DNA of 64,000 nt from Hoeflea sp. (GTDB lineage Bacteria; Pseudomonadota; Alphaproteobacteria; Rhizobiales; Rhizobiaceae), in the NCBI GenBank assembly GCA_020637795.1, contig JACKJT010000001.1, positions 186,001 to 250,000 on the forward strand, in the 5' to 3' direction. The notes beneath the pieces were generated by a model. It did no database searches. It saw only the letters and a list, made by a program, of their open reading frames with translations, and had not been told where the DNA came from. The position numbers and the translations under genes are program-made. This document shows, in pieces, positions 53,888 through 63,044 of this stretch; position 1 is the stretch's first letter; the number at the start of each line of letters is the position of its first letter.

Positions 53888-54576
53888 CGGGCGAAGCGTT
53901 CGAGCTCAAGGGCAGCTGGAAGACGGCGCTGTCGGCGGAGCTTTCGGCTCCCTACATGACGGGGCTCCGGACGTTCCTGCAATCCGAGGCCGATGCCGGC
54001 AAGCAGATCTTCCCGAAGGCCGCGGACCGTTTCGCCGCCCTCGACCTGACCCCGCTCGACCGGGTCAAGGTGGTGATCCTCGGCCAGGACCCCTATCACG
54101 GCGACGGACAGGCACACGGCTTGTGTTTCTCGGTGCAGCCGGGCGTGCCGGTGCCGCCGTCGCTGAAGAACATCTACAAGGAGCTCGAGAGCGACCTCGG
54201 CATCCCCAGGGCCAGCCACGGTCATCTCGAAAGCTGGGCGCGGCAGGGGGTGCTTCTGCTCAACAGCGTGCTCAGCGTCGAGCGCGGGCTGGCGGCCTCG
54301 CATCGCGGCCTTGGCTGGGAGCGCTTCACCGACGCGGTGATCGCCCGGGTCAACGATCTGCCGCATCCGGTGGTGTTCCTGCTTTGGGGCGCCTACGCGC
54401 AGAAAAAGGCCCAGTTCGTCGACGCCAGCCGGCACCTTGTGCTGAAGGCCGCGCACCCCTCGCCGCTGTCGGCGCATAACGGCTTTCTCGGCTGCCGGCA
54501 TTTTTCCCAGGCCAATGCGTTTCTTGAGAAGAACGGCATGACGCCGATCGACTGGCAATTGCCGGAGACGGCGTGA
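53884..54576 (+). CDS. ung: Uracil-DNA glycosylase
   Basis: Removes uracil from DNA. The 230 residues carry the activation motif GQDPYHGDGQAHGLCFSV and the HPSPLSAH leucine-intercalation motif. The start is GTG at 53884, overlapping the moaE stop; no other start fits the conserved N-terminus. The link to moaE is positional only. Confidence 0.95.
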   Translation: MTGEAFELKGSWKTALSAELSAPYMTGLRTFLQSEADAGKQIFPKAADRFAALDLTPLDRVKVVILGQDPYHGDGQAHGLCFSVQPGVPVPPSLKNIYKELESDLGIPRASHGHLESWARQGVLLLNSVLSVERGLAASHRGLGWERFTDAVIARVNDLPHPVVFLLWGAYAQKKAQFVDASRHLVLKAAHPSPLSAHNGFLGCRHFSQANAFLEKNGMTPIDWQLPETA

Positions 54577-54630
54577 TTGACGCGGCCGGAATAAACTGGC
54601 CAATTCCCCACGAAGACAAAGGGTGATGAC

Positions 54631-55413
54631 ATGCGGTTGTCCTGGCTCAAACTGACGCTCGCCTGCCTGGTCCCTGGCCTGACCGCCGGTTCCGCCGCCC
54701 GCGCCAATCCCGACACGCAGTACGACATTGCGCTCAGCAACATCATCCTGATCATGCATCACGAGATAGGGCATGCGCTGGTCGACCAGTTCGGCCTGCC
54801 GGTGATCGGTCAGGAGGAGGACGCGGTCGATGCCTTCGCCACGTTGATGGTGCTTGGAACCTATGACGAGCCGGCGCCGATCCTGCTCGATTCAGCAGCG
54901 ATGTGGTTCGCTTTCGACCGGATCTTCACCACCGAAGGCGGCGAGCATGCGTTTTACGACGAGCACGATCTCGACATCCAGCGCGCCTACCGGATCCTGT
55001 GTATCGCCCATGGCTACGACCCGGACACATTCGTGGAGGAAGCCAGGAAGCGCGCCATTCCCGACGAGCGGCTTGAAACCTGCGAATGTGATGCGGCGCT
55101 GGCGCTCGAATCCTGGGACCTGCTGCTGGCCGACGCGCTCAGGGACAGCGACTCCCCGGCCGGCAAGGTGTCAGTCGAACTCAATCCAAGCGAGGACTAT
55201 GACGACCTGCGCGAGGAGTTGGTCGACACAGGTGTGCTCGGCGACATCGCCACCTGGATCGACACCGAATACGCCTGGCCAAATCCACTGATCCTGGAAG
55301 CGGCAGAGTGCGGCGAGGTCAATGCCTTCTACGATCCCGAAGCCCTCAAGATCACGCTGTGCTACGAGATGATGGACGAGTTGCTGGCGGTGGCGGAAAC
55401 GCTGGAGCGGTAG
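54631..55413 (+). CDS. DUF4344 exported metallopeptidase
   Basis: A 260-residue exported protein. A signal peptide covers residues 1-25 (LTLACLVPGLTAGSAARA). The zinc-protease motif HEIGH is at residues 44-48 within IILIMHHEIGHALVDQFG. The rest is acidic and contains several cysteines (ETCECDAALA, EAAECGEVNA) that may form disulfides. This is the DUF4344 arrangement. The substrate is unknown. Confidence 0.87.
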   Translation: MRLSWLKLTLACLVPGLTAGSAARANPDTQYDIALSNIILIMHHEIGHALVDQFGLPVIGQEEDAVDAFATLMVLGTYDEPAPILLDSAAMWFAFDRIFTTEGGEHAFYDEHDLDIQRAYRILCIAHGYDPDTFVEEARKRAIPDERLETCECDAALALESWDLLLADALRDSDSPAGKVSVELNPSEDYDDLREELVDTGVLGDIATWIDTEYAWPNPLILEAAECGEVNAFYDPEALKITLCYEMMDELLAVAETLER

Positions 55414-55462
55414 GCGCAACGAGGGTTCAGGATCGGGCGCATCACCAAAGCCATGAAGCCCA

Positions 55463-55493
55463 AACAAAAACGGCCCCCTCTCGGGAGCCGTTT
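55463..55493 (-). terminator. Rho-independent terminator of ndk
   Basis: On the minus strand AAACGGC, about 12 bases, GCCGTTTTTG: a stem with a T tract 26 bases after the ndk stop. Confidence 0.8.
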
Positions 55494-55518
55494 CGCATTC
55501 GATATGGGCACTCCGGTC

Positions 55519-55941
55519 TCAGCCGACGATTTCGGTGCCGGAGAACCAGTAGGCGATTTCCTCGGCAGCGGTTTCCGGCGCATCCGAGCCGTGGACCGAG
55601 TTCTCGCCGATCGACAGCGCGAAGGTCTTGCGGATGGTGCCTTCGTCGGCGTTGGCCGGGTTGGTGGCGCCCATCAGTTCGCGGTTTTTGAGGATGGCGT
55701 TCTCGCCTTCGAGCACCTGGACAACGGTCGGGCCGGAGGTCATGCCTTCAACCAGTTCGCCGAAGAAGGGGCGTTCCTTGTGCACGGCGTAGAAGCCTTC
55801 GGCTTCGCGCTTGCTCATCCAGACGCGCTTGGATGCGACGACGCGCAGGCCGTTGTCTTCGAATACCTTGGTGATCGCGCCGGTCAGGTTGCGCTTGGTG
55901 GCATCGGGCTTGATCATCGAGAAAGTGCGTTCAATCGCCAT
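55519..55941 (-). CDS. ndk: Nucleoside diphosphate kinase
   Basis: Balances NTP and dNTP pools. The 140 residues contain the phospho-acceptor His in ENSVHGSDAPETA and the start MAIERTFSMIKPDATKRNL. I start at 55941 with AGGA 9 bases upstream; a longer in-frame start at 56070 adds non-conserved residues. It stands alone with its terminator and is divergent from the LysE-like gene. Confidence 0.96.
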   Translation of the reverse strand: MAIERTFSMIKPDATKRNLTGAITKVFEDNGLRVVASKRVWMSKREAEGFYAVHKERPFFGELVEGMTSGPTVVQVLEGENAILKNRELMGATNPANADEGTIRKTFALSIGENSVHGSDAPETAAEEIAYWFSGTEIVG

Positions 55942-56220
55942 TGGAAACTGTCCTGTCATCTGGTTGTGGTTGCGAGACTTGAGCCTGGCACTGGCCTGCG
56001 CAAGAAAATCGGGTGCAAAAGTCCGTGCTGGACGTGGTCCGGCCCGGAGTTGGCGCCTAGATAGCCGCATGCCCGGCTCTTCGCAAGGGGCACCGGCGTT
56101 CTCGCTGCCTGTTACGCATGCATGCTGTATCTGATCCGGTCATCGTGCCCTCTCCTTGCCGCATCGACCGCGTGACGGGCGCGACTTGGAACAATCACGA
56201 TTGCGTTGTAGATTTATGAC

Positions 56221-56796
56221 ATGTCTGACGCGGTGATAGCCTCGGGAGTTGTCGCGGTCGCGGTTTTCGGGTTTGCGCCCCAGAACAACGCGATGCTGAC
56301 GGCTGGGGCCGAGCGAACCTTCAAGCCGGTGCTCGACGGCATGGTCTCGAGCATCTGCAGCTGGCTGTCGCTGTTCGCGCTGGCGCTCGCTGTGCTGCAC
56401 CTGTTGCCGCAATGGGCGAGCGGCACGGCGATGGTGCTGGCGTCGCTTCTGCTGGCGCTGTCGGGCTTGACCCGCTACATGGCCGATCCGGGCAATCCGC
56501 TGCAGCAGGAGGCCGGCTCCGTGCGCCCTGCCCTGCCGCTGCAGCATCTCAAGAACCCCGAGAGCTGGGCCGTCGCCTTTTTCCTGGCGGGATCGGCGCT
56601 GAGCGGATCGATGACGCTGGCCGCGGCCTTTACCGGACTGACGCTGCTGACCGCTTCCGGCCTCGGCCTTTGGGCCGTGGCCGGATGGTCCGGTTGCCAG
56701 TATCTGACCTCCGGCTGGCACCGGCGTCATCTCGACTGGGGTTTCGGCATCCTGATGTTCGTCGCGGCCATCGCCTCGCTGGCGCCGGGCGGCTGA
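56221..56796 (+). CDS. LysE/RhtB-like membrane protein
   Basis: A 191-residue inner-membrane protein with five or six helices. The N-terminus FAPQNNAMLTAGAERTFKPV echoes the LysE PGPNN segment and NPESWAVAFFLAGSAL echoes the LysE NPK-x-W motif, so I place it as a degenerate or divergent amino-acid-exporter-like protein. Substrate and direction are unknown. The motif differences (PQNN for PGPNN) make the call tentative. Confidence 0.6.
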   Translation: MSDAVIASGVVAVAVFGFAPQNNAMLTAGAERTFKPVLDGMVSSICSWLSLFALALAVLHLLPQWASGTAMVLASLLLALSGLTRYMADPGNPLQQEAGSVRPALPLQHLKNPESWAVAFFLAGSALSGSMTLAAAFTGLTLLTASGLGLWAVAGWSGCQYLTSGWHRRHLDWGFGILMFVAAIASLAPGG

Positions 56797-56803
56797 ACCA
56801 GGG

Positions 56804-57496
56804 TCAGCCCGCCGCGGGCACCGCGCGGCCGATACCGCCGTGGAGATCAAGGCAGCGCTCGAACCAGTCGGTCACCGCATCGCCGTCCTCGAGCAGCCGG
56901 GCGTTCGAGACCACCCGGGCCCACTGCAAAGCTCCGAAGACGATGTAATCGGCGAACAATGGCGACGATCCGCCGATCCAGGGTTGCGATTTCAGCATTA
57001 CCCGCAATGGCGTCAGCCTGGCCGAAAACCCCTCGATCTCGGCCTGGCGACGCTCGGAGACCTCGTCGAACGTCTTGCCCAGGCGGGATTCGCGGCTCGG
57101 TCTGAAATAGGCCTGATCCTCCGGCGCCAGAATGTCGCTGATTTCATGGAGCGCGATGATGTTGAGGGCTGGATGCAGGGTCGATTGCGACCAGGCTTCG
57201 ACGAAGCGGGCCATGGCCTGGCCACCGTCGCCGCCAAACAGCGACGGCCTGTCGGGGTAGGTTTCCTCGAGATAGGCGGCGATCATGAAGCTGTCGGCAA
57301 TGAGTTGGGTGCCGTCACGAATTACGGGCACGGTCCTGGACACGCCCCCCTCGACCTCGGGCACCTGGGTGAAACAGACCGCTCTGCGCTCGAATGGCAG
57401 GCCCTTGTGGGCCAGCGCCATCACGACTTTCCAGCAGTGCGGGCTGAACGGCCGGGTTTCATCCGCGCCGACAAGCTCGTGCAAGACAATGCTCAT
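56804..57496 (-). CDS. Glutathione S-transferase family protein
   Basis: A 230-residue GST-fold protein: N-terminal thioredoxin-like domain (IVLHELVGADETRPFSPHCW; SRTVPVIRDGTQLIADSFMI) and a C-terminal helical domain (PWIGGSSPLFADYIVFGALQ). It resembles the beta-etherase (LigE)-like group more than the GST at 45.7 kb. GGAG lies 6 bases before the ATG at 57496. It is convergent with the LysE-like gene. Confidence 0.85.
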   Translation of the reverse strand: MSIVLHELVGADETRPFSPHCWKVVMALAHKGLPFERRAVCFTQVPEVEGGVSRTVPVIRDGTQLIADSFMIAAYLEETYPDRPSLFGGDGGQAMARFVEAWSQSTLHPALNIIALHEISDILAPEDQAYFRPSRESRLGKTFDEVSERRQAEIEGFSARLTPLRVMLKSQPWIGGSSPLFADYIVFGALQWARVVSNARLLEDGDAVTDWFERCLDLHGGIGRAVPAAG

Positions 57497-57680
57497 GCTC
57501 GACTCCATTCTCATGAAAACAGATCGCAGTCATGGCGGAAGAAGGCCGGTTTGTCACCCATATGCCTCAAGACGATCCCCATATTTGAAGACCTTCTTCA
57601 TAGGGGTTGCCTGTTCGGTCCAATTTCATCAAAGTCCGGCGGAAACATCCAAACCGACCCAGCCTGAAAGCACCGAAGCG

Positions 57681-58703
57681 ATGTCCCTGATGAAAAGCGT
57701 TGCATGCACCAACCCCGGCCAACTGGAAATCCGGCAGGTCGACCGGCCGGTGCGGGGCGACGCCGAGGTACGGGTCAGGATCCGGCGGATAGGTATCTGC
57801 GGCACCGATTTCCACATTTTCGAAGGCAAGCATCCGTTCCTCGCCTATCCCCGGGTAATGGGCCACGAACTGGCCGCCGAGATCATCGAGACCGCACCCG
57901 GCAGCGCCTTTGCCGTGGGCGAGCATGTGATCATCAACCCGTATCTCTCCTGCGGCGCCTGCCGGGCCTGCCGGACCGGCAAGCCCAACTGCTGCACGGG
58001 TATCGCCGTTCTGGGCGTGCATCGCGACGGCGGCATGTGCGAGGAAATCTCGCTTCCCGAGCACAACCTCGTCCGCTCCGAGGGCCTGCCACTCGATGCC
58101 TGCGCCACTGTCGAGTTCCTCGCCATCGGCGCGCATGCGGTGCGGCGCGGCGGCGTCAGCGCCGATGACCGCGTGCTTGTTGCCGGCGCCGGACCGATCG
58201 GGCTGGGCGTGGCGATCTTTGCCCGCCTTGCCGGCGCCGAGGTTTCGATCCTCGACTTGGATCCCGGCCGACTGGAGGAAGCCTGCCGGATTGCCGCCGG
58301 GTGCCAGCCGATCCGGGCCGGCGACGGGGCCGAAGCGGAGGTCAACCGCCTCACCGGCGGCGACGGTTTTGACGCGGTCTTCGACGCCACCGGAAACCTG
58401 GCTTCGATCCAGTCCGGATTTACGAGGGTGGCGCATGGCGGGCGCTACGTCCTGGTCAGCGTCGTCAACGAGACCGTGGCGTTTTCCGATCCCGAGTTCC
58501 ACAAGCGGGAAATGAGCCTGATCGGCAGCCGCAACGCAACGTCCGAGGATTTCCGCACCGTCATCGCCGCGCTCAAGGCCGGCAAGATCCCGCTTGAGCG
58601 GATCATCACCCACCGGACTGATTTCGATAGGGTCATTGAGGATCTGCCGCGCTGGGCGCATGACAAGACCGGACTGATCAAGGCGATGATCACGCTCGAC
58701 TAG
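57681..58703 (+). CDS. Zinc-dependent alcohol dehydrogenase family protein
   Basis: A 340-residue medium-chain dehydrogenase. Catalytic zinc ligands are in RIGICGTDFHIFEG and MGHELAAEII, structural zinc cysteines in CGACRACRTGKPNCC, and the Rossmann motif is VLVAGAGPIGLGVAIFARLA. It resembles YjjN-type/sorbitol dehydrogenase-like enzymes of sugar metabolism; the substrate is unknown. The ribosome site is weak and the ATG at 57690 is an alternative start. Confidence 0.9.
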   Translation: MSLMKSVACTNPGQLEIRQVDRPVRGDAEVRVRIRRIGICGTDFHIFEGKHPFLAYPRVMGHELAAEIIETAPGSAFAVGEHVIINPYLSCGACRACRTGKPNCCTGIAVLGVHRDGGMCEEISLPEHNLVRSEGLPLDACATVEFLAIGAHAVRRGGVSADDRVLVAGAGPIGLGVAIFARLAGAEVSILDLDPGRLEEACRIAAGCQPIRAGDGAEAEVNRLTGGDGFDAVFDATGNLASIQSGFTRVAHGGRYVLVSVVNETVAFSDPEFHKREMSLIGSRNATSEDFRTVIAALKAGKIPLERIITHRTDFDRVIEDLPRWAHDKTGLIKAMITLD

Positions 58704-58842
58704 GCAATCGGACAGGCGGTGCAGGCTGAATGCGTTGCCGGACGATCACACCGGACCCCGGCGGCCCGGCTTTTTTCCGCAAGTTGCCCCGCATTGGCCA
58801 TCTGTGCTTGCAAATCGGCACGGTTACGGCCAAGAAGCCGCC

Positions 58843-60723
58843 ATGCTTACGATTACAGACCTTTCCGCACGCATCGCCGGGCGGCTTTTGATTGACAGTG
58901 CGTCGCTGGCCCTGCCCGCCGGCATCAAGGCCGGGCTTGTGGGCCCGAACGGCGCCGGCAAGTCGACCCTGTTCAAGATCATCACCGGCGAGATGGCGAG
59001 CGAGACCGGCCATGTCTCGATCCCGAAGAACACCCGCATCGGCCAGGTGGCGCAGGAAGCGCCGGCCGAGGACACCGCGCTGGTCGAAATCGTGCTGCGC
59101 GCCGATCTCGAGCGCACCCGGCTGATGAAGGAAGCGGAGACGGCGACCGACCCCAACCGCATCGCCGAGATCCAGACCCGCCTGGTCGATATCGACGCCC
59201 ATTCGGCCGAAGCCCGCGCCTCCTCGATTCTGGCGGGCCTCGGCTTTGACCAGGATGCGCAGCAGCGGCCGGCATCAAGCTTTTCGGGCGGCTGGCGCAT
59301 GCGTGTTGCGCTGGCCTCGGTGCTGTTTTCCGAACCCGACCTGCTTCTCCTCGACGAGCCGACCAACTATCTCGACCTTGAAGGCACCTTGTGGCTGGAG
59401 GAATATATCCGCCGCTATCCGCACACCGTGCTGATCATCAGCCATGACCGCGATCTGCTCAACACCGCGGCCAACGCCATCGTGCATCTCGACCAGAAGA
59501 AGCTGACCTTCTATCGCGGCGGCTTCGACCAGTTCGAGCGGCAGAAGGCCGAGCGCGACGAGCACCAGATGAAGGCGCGCGAGAAGAGCCTGGCGGCGCG
59601 CAAGCACATGGAAGCCTTTGTCGAACGTTTCCGGGCCAAGGCCTCGAAGGCGCGTCAGGCGCAGTCGCGGCTCAAGGCGCTGGAAAAGATGGGCACCGTC
59701 GACGCGGTGATCGAGAACAATGTCCGGGGCTTCTCGTTTCCGAGGCCCGATCGCGGCGTCGCCTCGCCGATCATCGCCATCGAGAACGGCTCCGTCGGCT
59801 ACACGCCGGGTTCGCCGATCCTCAAGCGGCTGGATCTGAGGATCGACGCCGACGACCGCATCGCGCTGCTCGGCTCCAACGGCAACGGCAAGTCGACCTT
59901 CGCCAAGTTCATCGCCGGGCGGCTTGAGGCCGAAGACGGCCTGATCCGCACCGCGCCGCAACTCAAGACCGGCTTTTTCGCCCAGCACCAGATGGACGAT
60001 CTGAGGCCGAACGAGTCGGCCGTCGCCCATGTCAGGGCGCTGATGCCCGACGCGCAGGAAGCCCGGGTCCGCGCCCGGGTGGCGCAGATGGGCCTGACGG
60101 CGGAAAAGATGAACACCCCGGCCAAGGATCTCTCCGGTGGCGAGAAGGCGCGGCTGCTGATGGGCCTTTCGGCCTTTCACGCGCCGAACCTGATGATCCT
60201 CGACGAGCCCACCAACCACCTCGACATCGACAGCCGCGCGGCGTTGATCCGGGCACTCAACGACTTCCCCGGCGCGGTGATCCTGATCAGCCATGACCGT
60301 CACCTGATCGAAGCAACGGTCGACCGGCTGTGGATCGTCAAGGACGGCACCGTGAGTGCGTTTGACGGTGACCTGGAAGATTACCGCCAGGAAGTGATCG
60401 GGTCTTCAGGCAAGGGCAAGAAGGGCGGCGACAGCGACGGCGGCTCCAAGGCAGAGAAGCGCAAGCAGGCGGCCCAGGCCCGCGCCGATCTCGCGCCGAT
60501 GAAGAAAAAGCTCAAGGATTACGAAGCCTTGGTCGAACGGCTTGGCAAACAGATTCAGTCTCTTGACGCCGAGCTTGCAAACCCGGCTCAGTTCGCCGAT
60601 GCGCCTTACAAGATCGCGCAGAAAACCAAGCAGCGCAGCGAACGGGCGGCGGAACTGGCCAAGGCCGAGGAAGACTGGTTGCTGCTGACCAGCCAGGTCG
60701 AGGAAGCCGAGACGGCGGAGTAA
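58843..60723 (+). CDS. ABC-F family ATPase (ribosome-associated type)
   Basis: A 626-residue soluble protein with two ATPase domains: Walker A VGPNGAGKST and LGSNGNGKST, signatures SGGWRMRVALASVLF and SGGEKARLLMGL, and an interdomain linker of basic helices (AREKSLAARKHMEAFVERFR then AKASKARQAQSRLKALEKMG). It has no membrane part, so it acts on the ribosome like Uup/YheS-type translation factors. The C-terminal coiled coil is about 60 residues. I start at MLTITDLSA (58843). The subtype is not assigned. Confidence 0.92.
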   Translation: MLTITDLSARIAGRLLIDSASLALPAGIKAGLVGPNGAGKSTLFKIITGEMASETGHVSIPKNTRIGQVAQEAPAEDTALVEIVLRADLERTRLMKEAETATDPNRIAEIQTRLVDIDAHSAEARASSILAGLGFDQDAQQRPASSFSGGWRMRVALASVLFSEPDLLLLDEPTNYLDLEGTLWLEEYIRRYPHTVLIISHDRDLLNTAANAIVHLDQKKLTFYRGGFDQFERQKAERDEHQMKAREKSLAARKHMEAFVERFRAKASKARQAQSRLKALEKMGTVDAVIENNVRGFSFPRPDRGVASPIIAIENGSVGYTPGSPILKRLDLRIDADDRIALLGSNGNGKSTFAKFIAGRLEAEDGLIRTAPQLKTGFFAQHQMDDLRPNESAVAHVRALMPDAQEARVRARVAQMGLTAEKMNTPAKDLSGGEKARLLMGLSAFHAPNLMILDEPTNHLDIDSRAALIRALNDFPGAVILISHDRHLIEATVDRLWIVKDGTVSAFDGDLEDYRQEVIGSSGKGKKGGDSDGGSKAEKRKQAAQARADLAPMKKKLKDYEALVERLGKQIQSLDAELANPAQFADAPYKIAQKTKQRSERAAELAKAEEDWLLLTSQVEEAETAE

Positions 60724-60815
60724 GGCGTAAGCCACCTCTCCGACCGCCATGGCGGCAAGGCGGAAGAAATCCGAATAGGCGCCCGAAATCAGGCTGACGG
60801 GCGGCAGCGGCGGCG
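60724..60815. other. Short spacer before MITE copy two
   Basis: The 92 bases between the ABC-F stop and the truncated element contain no ribosome site or stem. A minus-strand frame gives a protein-like string but lacks a supporting start; I do not call it. Confidence 0.3.
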
Positions 60816-60816
60816 T

Positions 60817-61022
60817 TAGAGCCGATCATCTTTCGCTGGGAGCGATTTGATGGACAGGATTTTTCGTGTCAGCTAGGAAAAACCGCAAGCGCGATGCAGC
60901 GCATCGCGCGAGGATTTTGACGACGCTGGCGCGGAAAAGACGTCCAAGCCTGGCGAAGACGGGCAGTTCGACCAAAATCACACCATCACAATCGTCTGAA
61001 CTTGGCCTTTCGCGCTCTGGAC
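60817..61022 (+). repeat. MITE-like element, 3'-truncated copy
   Basis: Matches the minus strand of copy one (30062 down to 29858) almost base for base, beginning with TAGAGCCGATCATCTTT and ending abruptly at CGCGCTCTGGAC, where homology stops. The far terminal inverted repeat is missing. A block of about 30 bases (60960-60990) differs strongly while both flanks agree. It ends 7 bases before the ada ATG. Confidence 0.85.
60889..60909 (+). repeat. Conserved hairpin inside MITE copy two
   Basis: GCGCGATGC, loop AGC, GCATCGCGC: a perfect 9-bp stem. Counterpart of 29970-29990. Confidence 0.7.
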
Positions 61023-61029
61023 TGCCGCC

Positions 61030-62079
61030 ATGTTGTTCGACCTGCCCGATACCGCCACCCTTTACGAGGCGCTGCTGCAGCGCGACCCGGCTTATGACGG
61101 GCGCGCCTATGTCGGGGTGTCGTCAACCGGCGTGTTCTGCCGGCTGACCTGCCCGGCGCTCAAACCGCGGCCGGAGAACTGCACGTTCTATGCAAGCGTC
61201 GGCGCCTGCATCCAGGCCGGGTTAAGGGCCTGCAGGCGATGCCACCCGATGGCGCCCGCCGCCGAAGCCGATCCGGCGGTCAAGGCGCTGCTTGCGGCGC
61301 TGTCCGAGCGCAAGGGCCACCGCTGGAGCGAACCCGACATCGTCCGCATGGGACTTGATCCCTCCACGGTGCGCCGTGCCTTCAACCGGCATTTCGGCAT
61401 GACATCCCTCGAAATGGCACGGCTCGAACGGTTGCGCAACGCGCATGTGGCGCTGTCGGGCGGCGGCAAGGTGATCGAGGCGCAGATCGATGCCGGCTTC
61501 GGATCGGCAAACGCGTTTCGCGATGCCTTCGCCCGGCTGCTGGGCAAGCCGCCGGGCAGTTTCTCCACCGAGGCGCTGGTCAGGGCCGATTACATCGACA
61601 CACCTCTCGGAGCGATGATCGCGCTCGGCGACGCGACCCATCTGCACCTTCTCGAGTTCGCCGACCGCAAGGCCTTGCCCGCCGAACTGCGCCGGATGCA
61701 CCAGGTCTTCAAGGGCAGGATCGGGTTTGGCCGCCAGCCGCCGCTGGACCGTCTGGAGGCCGAACTCGACGCCTATTTCTCCGGCCGCAGCGCCCGCTTC
61801 AGCGTGCCTCTGGCCTTTCACGGCAGCGAGTTCACCAAGGCCGTCTGGCATGCGCTTGTCGGGATCCCGGCAGGCGAGATCCGAAGCTACAGCGAGATCG
61901 CCACGGACATCGGCCGGCCATCCGCGGTCCGGGCGGTGGCGCGCGCCAATGGCGCCAACCAGATCGCGCTTCTGGTTCCGTGCCACCGCGTGCTTGGCGC
62001 CGACGGTTCGCTGACCGGCTACGGCGGCGGATTGTGGCGCAAGCAGAAGCTGATCGAGATCGAGCGCCAGTACGCTTGA
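61030..62079 (+). CDS. ada: Ada: bifunctional DNA repair methyltransferase and regulator
   Basis: A 349-residue Ada protein. N-terminal zinc/methyl-acceptor cysteines C37, C41, C68, C71 lie in VFCRLTCPALKP and RACRRCHP; an AraC-type HTH (about 85-170) and an O6-methylguanine transferase domain follow with the PCHRVLG cysteine motif (LLVPCHRVLGADGS). It repairs methylphosphotriesters and O6-alkylguanine and activates the alkylation response. The preceding MITE copy provides nearly the whole leader, and only a weak ribosome site is visible. Confidence 0.93.
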   Translation: MLFDLPDTATLYEALLQRDPAYDGRAYVGVSSTGVFCRLTCPALKPRPENCTFYASVGACIQAGLRACRRCHPMAPAAEADPAVKALLAALSERKGHRWSEPDIVRMGLDPSTVRRAFNRHFGMTSLEMARLERLRNAHVALSGGGKVIEAQIDAGFGSANAFRDAFARLLGKPPGSFSTEALVRADYIDTPLGAMIALGDATHLHLLEFADRKALPAELRRMHQVFKGRIGFGRQPPLDRLEAELDAYFSGRSARFSVPLAFHGSEFTKAVWHALVGIPAGEIRSYSEIATDIGRPSAVRAVARANGANQIALLVPCHRVLGADGSLTGYGGGLWRKQKLIEIERQYA

Positions 62080-62168
62080 GCCCAGTACACCTGAGCATTG
62101 TCGATTGACTGATTCCTGCGGCGGCTGGATGGTGCTAACTTCTCGGGCGTCATACGCTTGTGGGGGGC

Positions 62169-62765
62169 ATGAGGGGCATGACTGCGCTTGCAACATCGCC
62201 GGCCGGCAGACCGGCCTTCCCGGCGGCCTTGTGGCCGTTGGCCCTTGCATGCCTGCTGCTTCTGACCGGCTGCACATCCGGCAAACCGGGAACCACCAAC
62301 CGCTCCTACAGCATCCACGTGGAAACGCGCGCCGGATTTGCCCAGAGCGTGCGGTCAAGGGCGCCCCGCGGCGGACGCGCCTTCGGCCTGGTCGAAATCA
62401 CGTTTCATCCGGACTACAGGCTGGTCGGCGGAGACTCCGGCTGCCGGGCCGACGTGCGGGCTGTCGAGCTTGAACTGGTGATCACCCTGCCGAAATGGCG
62501 GGACGGGAAACCGGTTCCGGGACCAATCGGACCTCACTGGAAGCGCTTCGAGCGGACTGTGCGCCAGCATGAAATGACCCATGTGCGCATTGCACGGGAT
62601 TATGCCGCCAGGATGCGCGGGGCGATCGCGGCCTTGCATTCCGCCAGTTGCAAGGAACTGGCCGAGCGTATCAGGACACGCATCAAGTCGATCAAGATCC
62701 AGCACCTGCGCGCCCAGCAACTGTTTGACCGGCGCGAGCAACGGCGCCTGAAGTTCCTGCTGTAG
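62169..62765 (+). CDS. DUF922 lipoprotein (predicted zinc protease)
   Basis: A 198-residue exported protein with a lipoprotein signal (ALWPLALACLLLLTGC, lipobox LLTGC). The DUF922 part has YSIHVETRAGFAQSVRSRAP, the LVITLPKWRD segment and a zinc-binding HEMTHVRIARDYAA motif. Activity is predicted, not shown. The C-terminus is basic. I start at 62169; ATG at 62178 and GTG at 62160 are possible, and G-rich sequence before them is the only ribosome-like signal. Confidence 0.82.
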   Translation: MRGMTALATSPAGRPAFPAALWPLALACLLLLTGCTSGKPGTTNRSYSIHVETRAGFAQSVRSRAPRGGRAFGLVEITFHPDYRLVGGDSGCRADVRAVELELVITLPKWRDGKPVPGPIGPHWKRFERTVRQHEMTHVRIARDYAARMRGAIAALHSASCKELAERIRTRIKSIKIQHLRAQQLFDRREQRRLKFLL

Positions 62766-63044
62766 GCTCGCAGCGGCCGTACCCAAGTCAAGGGCAATGT
62801 GGTTGCGTTTCGCCGAATTTTCGGTTGCAAGCCAATCCGCATACACCTCTAAAACGCACCCCAACATTTAGCATTGCTAATGTACAATTTCATTAACTTT
62901 TCGGAAACTGATGCATGAGACAAATTCGACAATACTTGATGCATGAAGCATCCCCGCAGCCACCCAGATATAAAACACCGACTTCTACGCGGCCGATTGC
63001 CGTGCAGATCACAAGGCTAGTTGTCATTACTTAGGATCAACGCA
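62766..63044. promoter_or_regulatory. Chemoreceptor upstream region with repeats
   Basis: This 279-base AT-richer stretch holds a perfect palindrome TTAGCATTGCTAA (62868-62880) and two direct copies of TGATGCATGA (62909-62918 and 62937-62946) whose starts are 28 bases apart. These are candidate regulator sites for the chemoreceptor gene. No promoter hexamers stand out with confidence. Confidence 0.45.
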
